Assembly: GCA_002474415.1 (NCBI GenBank) | Contig: DLQV01000072.1 | Location: forward strand, 1 to 6,009 | DNA length: 6,009 bases | DNA from: Lachnospiraceae bacterium UBA7598 | GTDB taxonomy: Bacteria > Bacillota > Clostridia > Lachnospirales > Lachnospiraceae | Reading direction: 5' to 3' | Shown here: one piece after another, positions 1 through 5,762 of the stretch | Layout: each line of letters opens with the position of its first letter | Numbering within the stretch: the first letter of the stretch is position 1 | Translations under genes and position numbers: made by a program | The notes under the pieces: generated by a model | The model's database searches: none | Seen by the model: the letters and a program-made list of their open reading frames with translations, nothing else | What the model was told of the DNA's origin: nothing

Positions 1-99
1 GGAAAGCTTCGGATTGTGTTCTTCCGCAAAAAACAGGGAAAGACACAGGTCTGCATCAAGCCTCTCTTCATCGAAGACGGAAAGATTCTGCCACTTTAG
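1..99 (+). CDS. C-terminal end of an unrecognised protein (5' partial)
   Basis: Frame 1 is open from the first base to a TAG at 97-99 and encodes 32 residues, ending in the residues GKILPL. The fragment is rich in basic and beta-strand-like residues (RIVFFRKKQGK, then QVCIKPLFIEDGK). That would suit the last strands of a beta-rich domain, but I do not recognise the family. G+C-rich codon use (CTC, ATC, TTC, CGC) matches the first part of the next gene, so both probably come from the same Bacteroidales-like source. The gap of 87 bases to the next gene would suit a shared carbohydrate-use locus, which is inference only. The start lies outside the window. Confidence 0.55.
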   Translation, partial: GKLRIVFFRKKQGKTQVCIKPLFIEDGKILPL

Positions 100-186
100 G
101 AACTCACTGACAACGGGTCAATTTTGACAGAGGCTGGAGATTCAGCCTGAACCCGAAAGGACACCACTTTATTGAGATAATTCAAA

Positions 187-1659
187 ATGAAGAAACTGAT
201 AACTATTATCTGCCTGATTGCGCTTCCGTTGGCGGGGGCAGCGCAGGCTCGCCTCGGAGACACTTCTCCGGAGGATGTATTGAGAAGCATGACGCTTGAG
301 GAAAAGGCCGCGCTTCTTGTAGGTTCGCAAAATCATTATGAGCCGGGTCACGAGGCTACGAGTTCTTCCAGCAATGTTCTGAAAGGAGCGGCCGGGACGA
401 CTTCTTCCATCGAGCGTCTGGGGATTCCGGCGACCGTGCTCGCTGATGGTCCGGCCGGACTTCGCATAGATCCCGTGAGGGAGGGTGACTCACGCACATA
501 CTACTGTACGGCATTCCCGGTGGAGACTGCTTTGGCCTCTTCTTGGGATGTTGCTCTTGTCCGCAGCGTCGGTGAGGCGATGGGAAATGAGGTTCTTGAA
601 TATGGAGCTGATGTCCTGCTTGCCCCGGGAGTCAACATACAGAGAAATTCGCTTTGCGGACGCAATTTCGAGTACTATTCCGAAGACCCTGTTGTCTCAG
701 GAAAGATTGCCTCGGCGTTCGTGCGCGGCATCCAGTCACAGGGTGTGGGCACGTCGGTCAAGCATTTTGCGGCAAACAATCAGGAAACGAAACGCCATGA
801 GGCGGATTCGATTATTTCTGTGCGGGCACTGCGGGAAATTTATCTGAAAGGATTTGAAATTGCGGTAAAAGAAGGACCGGCCCGTTCGGTTATGACTACA
901 TACGGTCCGGTCAACGGGGTGTGGACTGCAGGAAGTTATGATCTTAATACCATTGTATTGCGCAAAGACTGGGGATTTTCCGGCATTGTCATGACTGACT
1001 GGTGGGCAAAGGCAAACCATGAGGGACAGCCATCGGATCCACGGATACATGCAGTTATGGCAGCAGCACAGAATGATGTATATATGGTGACTGCAGATGC
1101 GCAGGATATGCAGCAGGATGATATGTTAGAAGAATTCCAAAAGGGAAATCTTACGAGAGGACAGCTGCAGAGAAATGCCATCAATATATTGCAGTTTGTA
1201 CTAAAATCTCCGGCAATGCTGTATGAGATGGACCGGATTTCTCCGGAAGAGCTTGAAGATCGAAAGAGTGCAGCAAAAGATGATCTGGATGTCTCAAAGA
1301 TGATGAAATTTGTGGCAGATGAGCAGGGAAATATCCGCATTTCCGGTGACGGTTGGGATACACATCAGGGAAAAGAAATACTTGCGGATCTGGATATGAA
1401 AGCCGGAATTTATGAACTGCAGATGAAAGTGAAATCGGATCTGGATGATCTGGCACAGCTTCCGGTAACGGTATATCTGGACAATATCATCAAAGGAACA
1501 ATGTCTTTCCGTGGATCAAAAGGACAGTGGGTGACACAGCAGATTCAATTTGATACGTTTGAAGGACATCATTATATGAGATTATATTTTGGAGCCACCG
1601 GACTTACGGTAGATCATATAGCGTTTCAGTTGTCCGGCAGCGCAGACAAGGAGCAGTAG
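187..1659 (+). CDS. GH3-family beta-glucosidase-like protein, apparently chimeric and lacking the second GH3 domain
   Basis: GH3 enzymes remove terminal beta-linked sugars by a retaining mechanism. Residues 1-21 form a signal peptide (MKK, hydrophobic core, cleavage after AQA), predicting export to the periplasm. Residues 25-340 are the GH3 barrel: MTLEEKAALL (35-44), ADGPAGLR (86-93), CGRNFEYYSEDP (157-168), KHF (192-194) and VMTDWW (268-273), with D271 as the expected nucleophile. Residues 375-485 look like a beta-sandwich resembling a carbohydrate-binding module. The usual GH3 C-terminal alpha/beta domain, which normally supplies the acid/base residue, is missing; complete GH3 proteins usually exceed 700 residues. 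Up to about codon 191 the DNA is GC-rich and Bacteroidales-like; afterwards it is Lachnospiraceae-like, with phrases such as MTTYGPVNG and TRGQLQRNA. The product is probably not a real single protein. The start is the first ATG before the signal peptide; no Shine-Dalgarno is seen, which is normal for Bacteroidota. Confidence 0.8.
   Translation: MKKLITIICLIALPLAGAAQARLGDTSPEDVLRSMTLEEKAALLVGSQNHYEPGHEATSSSSNVLKGAAGTTSSIERLGIPATVLADGPAGLRIDPVREGDSRTYYCTAFPVETALASSWDVALVRSVGEAMGNEVLEYGADVLLAPGVNIQRNSLCGRNFEYYSEDPVVSGKIASAFVRGIQSQGVGTSVKHFAANNQETKRHEADSIISVRALREIYLKGFEIAVKEGPARSVMTTYGPVNGVWTAGSYDLNTIVLRKDWGFSGIVMTDWWAKANHEGQPSDPRIHAVMAAAQNDVYMVTADAQDMQQDDMLEEFQKGNLTRGQLQRNAINILQFVLKSPAMLYEMDRISPEELEDRKSAAKDDLDVSKMMKFVADEQGNIRISGDGWDTHQGKEILADLDMKAGIYELQMKVKSDLDDLAQLPVTVYLDNIIKGTMSFRGSKGQWVTQQIQFDTFEGHHYMRLYFGATGLTVDHIAFQLSGSADKEQ
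760..788 (+). other. Probable junction between two source genomes
   Basis: This block encodes KHFAANNQET, one of the best-conserved stretches of GH3 barrels, so two unrelated genomes could share a near-identical run of bases here. Upstream sampled lines (361-480, 541-660) are about 57% G+C. Downstream sampled lines (1081-1200, 1561-1620) are about 39% G+C (70/180), with AGA, ATA and GGA codons becoming common. Protein affinity also changes from Bacteroidales-type GH3 to Lachnospiraceae-type GH3. The reading frame is kept because the join falls within aligned codons. The exact breakpoint is uncertain and could lie anywhere from about 750 to 880. Confidence 0.55.
1648..1653 (+). promoter_or_regulatory. 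Shine-Dalgarno site for the cNMP-like gene
   Basis: AAGGAG lies 9 bases before the ATG at 1663 and inside the last codons of the GH3 frame. It fixes the start of the downstream gene and shows that the two genes are translated from one Firmicute-style message. Confidence 0.7.
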
Positions 1660-1662
1660 TAC

Positions 1663-3903
1663 ATGAATGTTTTAAAGGTAAAAAAGGGAGAAACCCTTGC
1701 CAGAAAACAGGACAAGGTGATGGAATGGTATCTGATCCAGGAGGGATCGGTGATCCGGCAGTTTGCATTTGCAGAGATCATTATGCACCGGAATGCAATC
1801 GTGGGAATTCTCGAAAACGAATGGTTTGCCTGCGATTATGTCGCCAATGAAGATACGACACTGATTGTGATCCCATGTAAAAATGCACAGGATCTGCGGA
1901 AAATTTTGTCAGAGCATGAGAATTTCCGTCCGATTTTTTTGCGTACGGCAGTGGAACAGCGGCATCAGGCGCTGTGTTTGTATGCCAGTCTGCAGAAAAA
2001 ATGCATACTTTTACATAATGCTGCGGAGGCTTTGTACAGCGAATACAAAAATCTGTGCAGCGAGAAACTTCTCGATGAACAGGAATTTCCGCGTATGGAA
2101 CAGTTTGCGGCTTTAAAGATGCAGCACCGCGCGGAAAACTGGGAGATTGCCAACAGTAACAGTCTGGTCCGAAGCTATCTGAAAGAATATATGCAGCTGA
2201 TGATCAAGGATGACAGTCTGTGTGTGGGAGCGATCATGGAAGCAGCCGCACAGATGCGCCGTGTGACGCAGGGAATCGGTGAGATGGTAAATTATCTGCA
2301 ATACAACCGGGATATTTTATTTTCGGATTCCAAAGACGATATCTTTCATCTGTTTTTTGCGATGGCAGTGCAGCAGTCGCAGAAAAAGCAGGACATTTCC
2401 GAGATCAAAAAGCGTCTGTTAAATATGGTGGATGTCATGACAAAGCTTGAGGTATATGACAAAAAGCAGATGGAAGAGGCCCATGAACTTTGTGAAAATT
2501 ACGATTTTTCCCAGGAATCGGAGGGACGGATCAATATTATGCGCGAGGACTGTATTGCACATATTATGGAGTATGCGGGGTATGGTAGCGATACGATCAA
2601 AGATTTTCACAGCATTGTGCAGCAGTACCGGGAACTGCCGGATATGATGTCGACGGACAACGAGGCAAGACAGCTGCGCAGGGAGATTACAAAAGTTTTT
2701 TACGATATTTATACCAAAGCGTTTATGCGATCGGTTGAGAAATTGGTCAAACCATCACCGATCATGATGATGTTTTTTAATTTTGGATTTATGGATGCAG
2801 ATGCGCTTGGAGAAACCAACACGAATGCGCTGTATAATCTGACTGATTCGCTGGGACTGTTCCATTCGGGCCATGTGTACACGATCTATGACTGGCTGGT
2901 GCAGATCTATCAGGGAAAGAAAGAACCATCCCGCAATGAGTTTGATCAGGATTTCAACGCTTTCCTGCTCGAAGAAAAGAGAACTGGAAATATCACGGAA
3001 GAGCAGATGGTAAGCTATAAAAATGACAACCGGCAGAAAGTCCAGTTTGAGATCCGAAATATGTTTACCTCCGGAAACCGTGTGACCTATGGCCGTGTGA
3101 CAACATTTTGTCCGATTCTGATGGAAGAGGATTTCATCAATACCGTGGAAAAGATGGCAGTTACCGCAGAAAAAATTGAGAATGCCATTAATAAAGTGCG
3201 CTGTGTGGATTATTCTGCGCTCTATCATGATGTCATGTTTTCCGATCCGGATCGTGGAATCAATCAGGAATGGATCAAAAAGGAGATTCTGCCGGATGTG
3301 ATTCTGATGCCAAATGCAGGAACCCGTACCCTGATGTGGCAGGAGACATCCGGTGTCAAAATCGATACACCGGCGCGCTTTCTGTTTCCAATCTTTTCCG
3401 CAGTGGATCTCGATGATCAGATGGTAGAATGTATCGGCCGTTACCGCTGGGAGATCTGCAGACGTGTGCAGGGCGTATATTGGAACGATATCCGTGAGAA
3501 ATCGCTTACTGCGGAGTACTGTGATTTTATTCAGTATTATCGCAAAAATTCAGATCTTTCCGCAGATGCAAAGGAAAAGATCAAGACAGCACTGTCCCGT
3601 GCGCGCAACAGTTACCGTGAGGTATTTGTCAAGGATTATCAGGCGTGGATGAAGTATGAGTCACAGGGAAGTTTCCGACTGAATAAGGTGGCAAGGGACA
3701 TCCTGGCAAGGTATTGTCCGTTTGCAAAGGATATCCGCCAGGGACTGGCCACGAATCCGCAGTATCAGAATGCATTTCACAGACTTGATGCGGAAAACAG
3801 AAAGAAACTGCAGCGGTTCCGTTCTGTTTACGATAAATATGAGGCTGCCGGCGGAGAGATCACACCGGAACTGAAAGAAAATCTGCGGTTTTATCAGATG
3901 TAA
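1663..3903 (+). CDS. Large orphan protein with cyclic-nucleotide-binding-like N-terminal domain
   Basis: This 746-residue protein has no signal peptide or clear membrane segment, so it is probably cytosolic. Residues 1-85 read like a Crp-type beta-roll: the pattern KGE...W..YLIQEGSV...IVGILE.E.F.CDY.A.EDT.LIVIP fits cNMP-binding domains. The phosphate-binding cassette (FGE...RxA) is not visible, so ligand binding may be altered or lost. Residues 86-360 are mostly helical (EQRHQALCLYASLQKK, EISEIKK-like stretches), as in a coiled or helical linker. Residues 360-746 form a further domain I cannot name, with PSPIMMMFFNFGFMD (364-378), RFLFPIFSAVDLDDQM (572-587) and RYRWEICRRVQGVYWND (593-609). 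No helix-turn-helix is evident, so it is probably not a Crp/Fnr transcription factor. I recall similar proteins in Lachnospiraceae annotated only as cyclic nucleotide-binding domain protein. The gene starts 3 bases after the GH3 stop, with AAGGAG ahead, and is followed 8 bases later by trmO. Confidence 0.85.
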   Translation: MNVLKVKKGETLARKQDKVMEWYLIQEGSVIRQFAFAEIIMHRNAIVGILENEWFACDYVANEDTTLIVIPCKNAQDLRKILSEHENFRPIFLRTAVEQRHQALCLYASLQKKCILLHNAAEALYSEYKNLCSEKLLDEQEFPRMEQFAALKMQHRAENWEIANSNSLVRSYLKEYMQLMIKDDSLCVGAIMEAAAQMRRVTQGIGEMVNYLQYNRDILFSDSKDDIFHLFFAMAVQQSQKKQDISEIKKRLLNMVDVMTKLEVYDKKQMEEAHELCENYDFSQESEGRINIMREDCIAHIMEYAGYGSDTIKDFHSIVQQYRELPDMMSTDNEARQLRREITKVFYDIYTKAFMRSVEKLVKPSPIMMMFFNFGFMDADALGETNTNALYNLTDSLGLFHSGHVYTIYDWLVQIYQGKKEPSRNEFDQDFNAFLLEEKRTGNITEEQMVSYKNDNRQKVQFEIRNMFTSGNRVTYGRVTTFCPILMEEDFINTVEKMAVTAEKIENAINKVRCVDYSALYHDVMFSDPDRGINQEWIKKEILPDVILMPNAGTRTLMWQETSGVKIDTPARFLFPIFSAVDLDDQMVECIGRYRWEICRRVQGVYWNDIREKSLTAEYCDFIQYYRKNSDLSADAKEKIKTALSRARNSYREVFVKDYQAWMKYESQGSFRLNKVARDILARYCPFAKDIRQGLATNPQYQNAFHRLDAENRKKLQRFRSVYDKYEAAGGEITPELKENLRFYQM

Positions 3904-3911
3904 GGACGGAT

Positions 3912-4607
3912 ATGGAATATATAGCTTATGTAGAGACCCCGTATAAAGAAAAATTTGGAATTCCCAGACAGAGCGGGCTGGCGGAGAGCACCTGTGGAGA
4001 GATCATCTTTACACCGAAATTCCGGAATCCGGATGCGGTGCGTGGAATCGAAGAGTTTTCTCATCTGTGGCTGCTCTGGGAGTTTTCTAAGGCAAAGCAG
4101 GATACCTTTCATGCAACTGTAGCGCCCCCACGCCTAGGGGGAAAAGAAAAGCGGGGCGTGTTTGCCACACGTTCCCCCTTTCGCCCGAATTCCATCGGAC
4201 TTTCATGTGTGAAACTTGAAAAGGTACGCATCGATCAGAAGCTTGGACCGGTTCTTACGGTTTCCGGGCTGGATCTGCTTGATCACACGCCGCTTTTCGA
4301 TATCAAACCATATCTGCCGTACGTAGATGCCCATCCGGAGGCAGAAAACGGCTTTGCGGAAGAATTCCGGGAGTTTCAGATACCGGTAGTATTTCCGGAT
4401 GAATTGCAGGCACAGATACCGGAACATCTGCGCAAACCGCTTCTTGAGGTTCTGGCACAGGATCCCAGGGCGGCATACAACAAAAAGCCGGATTATATCT
4501 ACGGGATGGCATTTGCTGATTATGACATCCGGTTTACGGTGGCAGAGGAAATCCTGACGGTGAAAGAGGTCACAAGGCGCACGCATGAATGGAAAAAAGT
4601 CAAGTGA
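3912..4607 (+). CDS. trmO: tRNA (N6-threonylcarbamoyladenosine37-N6)-methyltransferase TrmO
   Basis: TrmO (older names TsaA, YaeB) uses S-adenosylmethionine to methylate t6A at position 37 of certain threonine tRNAs, giving m6t6A and improving decoding of ACY codons. The 231 residues match the length of the E. coli enzyme closely. Family hallmarks in order are FGIPRQ (15-20), AVRGIEEFSHLWLLW (42-56), APPRLGG (71-77), GVFATRSPFRPNSIGLS (82-98) and DLLDHTPLFDIKPYLPYVDA (121-140). The smaller C-terminal domain follows, with DPRAAY (184-189) and YGMAFADYDIRF (197-208). All expected blocks are intact. The ATG at 3912 follows an AAGGA at 3902-3906 that overlaps the upstream TAA, so it is translated as part of the same message as the cNMP-like gene. 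No terminator follows; a promoter for apt lies just after the stop. Confidence 0.95.
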   Translation: MEYIAYVETPYKEKFGIPRQSGLAESTCGEIIFTPKFRNPDAVRGIEEFSHLWLLWEFSKAKQDTFHATVAPPRLGGKEKRGVFATRSPFRPNSIGLSCVKLEKVRIDQKLGPVLTVSGLDLLDHTPLFDIKPYLPYVDAHPEAENGFAEEFREFQIPVVFPDELQAQIPEHLRKPLLEVLAQDPRAAYNKKPDYIYGMAFADYDIRFTVAEEILTVKEVTRRTHEWKKVK

Positions 4608-4610
4608 GAG

Positions 4611-4639
4611 TTGCGCTTGCGTGGGGAAAGCCTTATAAT
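4611..4639 (+). promoter_or_regulatory. Sigma-70-type promoter for apt
   Basis: A perfect TATAAT (4634-4639) lies 17 bases after TTGCGC (4611-4616), which keeps the TTG of the -35 consensus. The transcript would begin near 4646 and give a leader of about 49 bases before the apt ATG at 4695. Being directly after the trmO stop, it suggests that apt can be expressed independently of the upstream genes. Confidence 0.65.
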
Positions 4640-4694
4640 AGAAACGTCAAAAGTCAAAAACGCGAAGAAATTCGTGCAGTAGTGAGGTAAGAGG

Positions 4695-5219
4695 ATGAAA
4701 GAGTTAAAAGAGTACATTCGCAGTATCCCGGATTTCCCGGAGAAGGGAATTATTTTCCGTGATGTCACAAGTGTACTGCAGGATGCAGATGCACTGAAGC
4801 TTTCCATTGATGAACTGGCGAAACGCTTAGAGGGCGTTGATTTTGATGTGATCGCCGGAGCAGAATCCAGAGGTTTTATCTTTGGAGCACCACTTGCTTA
4901 TGTCATGCATAAGCCGTTTGTACCGATTCGTAAAAAGGGAAAACTGCCATGTGAGACAGTTGAAAAAACATATAATCTGGAGTACGGCACGGCAACGATT
5001 GAAATGCATAAAGATGCCGTTAAAAAAGGAGAAAAGGTTGTACTTTTGGATGATCTGATTGCAACCGGCGGAACCATGAAAGCTGCTGCGGAACTGGTAG
5101 AGGAACTTGGCGGTGAAGTGGTAAAGATGCTGTTTCTCATTGAGTTGAGCGATCTTAACGGACGGGAAGTCTTAAAGGACTATGACGTGGAATCTGTCGT
5201 ACAGTTTGAGGGAAAATAA
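4695..5219 (+). CDS. apt: Adenine phosphoribosyltransferase
   Basis: Apt converts adenine and PRPP to AMP and pyrophosphate in cytosolic purine salvage. The 174-residue length is typical. Visible family blocks are IPDFPEKGIIFRDVT (11-25), AGAESRGFIFGAPLA (54-68), the flexible catalytic loop PIRKKGKLPCET (77-88), YGT..IEMHKDA (97-108) and the PRPP-binding loop VVLLDDLIATGGT (115-127). Nothing is missing. The start ATG is preceded by GAGG at 4684-4687, spaced 7 bases, and its own promoter sits at 4611-4639. A strong hairpin terminator follows at 5263-5318, so apt is probably monocistronic or the last gene of readthrough from trmO. In many Clostridia apt is followed by a relA/spoT homologue; here it is not. 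Confidence 0.97.
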   Translation: MKELKEYIRSIPDFPEKGIIFRDVTSVLQDADALKLSIDELAKRLEGVDFDVIAGAESRGFIFGAPLAYVMHKPFVPIRKKGKLPCETVEKTYNLEYGTATIEMHKDAVKKGEKVVLLDDLIATGGTMKAAAELVEELGGEVVKMLFLIELSDLNGREVLKDYDVESVVQFEGK

Positions 5220-5262
5220 AACCTGGTTTGAGACGGGTGTAAAAGAAATAAGAGGATGGATA

Positions 5263-5318
5263 AAAGCCCTTCGCGCTATGGGGCACACGATGGTGTGTCC
5301 CATAGCGTGAAGGGCTTT
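5263..5318 (+). terminator. Long-stem hairpin terminator after apt
   Basis: Arms 5263-5288 and 5293-5318 pair along 26 positions with only two G-U wobbles (G5273 and G5283 opposite U) around a 4-base loop GATG. The stem base is AAAGCCC/GGGCTTT. The tail after the hairpin (CTAATATTTG) is a poor T-tract, although the 3' arm itself ends in TTT. On the other strand the stem is followed by TTTTA-like sequence, so it might stop transcription in both directions. The stem is much longer than most intrinsic terminators. Being 44 bases after the apt stop, terminator is still the best call. Confidence 0.75.
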
Positions 5319-5330
5319 CTAATATTTGAT

Positions 5331-5361
5331 TGTAAATAAAAAGGTAATTTGTTATTATAAT
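5331..5361 (+). promoter_or_regulatory. Likely promoter for the small hypothetical gene
   Basis: A perfect TATAAT at 5356-5361 has TTGTAA at 5331-5336 (4 of 6 consensus bases) with a rather long 19-base spacer. The expected start of transcription, about 5368, coincides with the possible ATG codons at 5365 and 5368, so the message may have little or no leader. The surroundings are very AT-rich, which raises the chance of a random TATAAT. Confidence 0.4.
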
Positions 5362-5367
5362 TTTATG

Positions 5368-5628
5368 ATGTATTTGTTTATGAAATTGAATGATGAAACT
5401 GAAATAGTGCATTCTGATATGAAAGAAGATGGAACTATAAAAGTGTATGTTGAAACGCCGGATGAAAAAGATGGATTTCATAATATGACTTATTATTTGC
5501 CGACTTATGAAATAAAAGAAGTCAATGGATATTCTGACAAACAGGTTGAAAAATTTGTTGAGATTATAAAATCTAAGGCACATTTAATTATAGAATTGGC
5601 AAAAGAAGGAGGAGAACATTTTCAATGA
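5368..5628 (+). CDS. Small hypothetical protein, 86 residues
   Basis: The protein is acidic and soluble, with a probable beta-strand-rich first half (MYLFMKLNDETEIVHSD, then GTIKVYVETPDEKDG and MTYYLPTYEI). A helical C-terminal part follows (QVEKFVEIIKSKAHLIIELA). It has no signal peptide or clear membrane helix. I recall similar small proteins in Firmicute genomes, beginning with MYL-LKLND-type residues and lacking a known function; that is memory, not a search. The frame is open from 5326, but the first 14 codons overlap the likely promoter and give an unconvincing sequence, so I choose ATG 5368. ATG 5365 or 5380 are alternatives, and none has a clear Shine-Dalgarno. G+C is very low (47/180 in 5341-5520), unlike apt. 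The stop overlaps a following ATG (ATGA at 5625-5628). Confidence 0.65.
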   Translation: MYLFMKLNDETEIVHSDMKEDGTIKVYVETPDEKDGFHNMTYYLPTYEIKEVNGYSDKQVEKFVEIIKSKAHLIIELAKEGGEHFQ

Positions 5629-5762
5629 TTTTTCAAAGAATTTTCCGGCGCAGATGTGGCAAAAACTTTGATAAGTACGGTATCTTTGGATATATCAATG
5701 AGGTGTGATAGTCTATACAGATCATGGGAGAAAAGTAGTCATATGGACGTAGGCGATACACA
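5594..5762 (+). pseudogene. Possible decayed 5' portion of the downstream gene
   Basis: No single frame crosses this stretch, but pieces of two frames join plausibly. Frame 2 (5594-5668) gives a segment ending FSKNFPAQMWQK. Frame 3 (5667-5705) gives FDKYGIFGYINEV. Dropping the single C at 5666 would fuse them. Frame 3 then meets TGA 5706-5708, TAG 5709-5711 and TAG 5736-5738, after which it stays open to the window end. Phrases like GIFGYIN followed later by PDIIVCG are what I would expect from a uracil-DNA-glycosylase-like protein in the same order. The frame joining is my inference, and the original start codon cannot be found, so the 5' end may also be deleted. A competing open stretch in frame 1 (5629-5784) has no recognised similarity. 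Confidence 0.35.
5606..5614 (+). promoter_or_regulatory. Strong Shine-Dalgarno site at the end of the small gene
   Basis: AAGGAGGAG lies 10-12 bases before the ATG at 5625, which overlaps the stop of the small gene as ATGA. This is the pattern of translational coupling to a second gene. The frame it opens, however, closes after 27 codons (TGA at 5706-5708), which suggests that the coupled gene is now broken. Confidence 0.45.

Noticed and set aside
131..148. Inverted repeat AGGCTG/CAGCCT with a 6-base loop between the first two genes
   Set aside because: Only 6 base pairs with no T-tract, so it is too weak to call a terminator.
100..186. Search for a Bacteroidota promoter (TTTG and TAnnTTTG) ahead of the GH3 gene
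   Set aside because: A TTTTG occurs near 123-126 but no matching -7 element was found at a suitable distance.
2755..3228. Long minus-strand open frame of 157 codons
   Set aside because: It lies wholly opposite the well-supported cNMP-like gene, and its product has no recognised features; it is a shadow frame.
4125..4142. CCCCC/GGGGG mini-hairpin with a CTAG inside trmO
   Set aside because: It encodes the conserved APPRLGG motif of the enzyme, so codon constraints explain it.
5155..5583. Minus-strand open frame of 142 codons across the hairpin and small gene
   Set aside because: It crosses the terminator and the AT-rich gene and gives a Phe/Ile-rich product typical of antisense frames.
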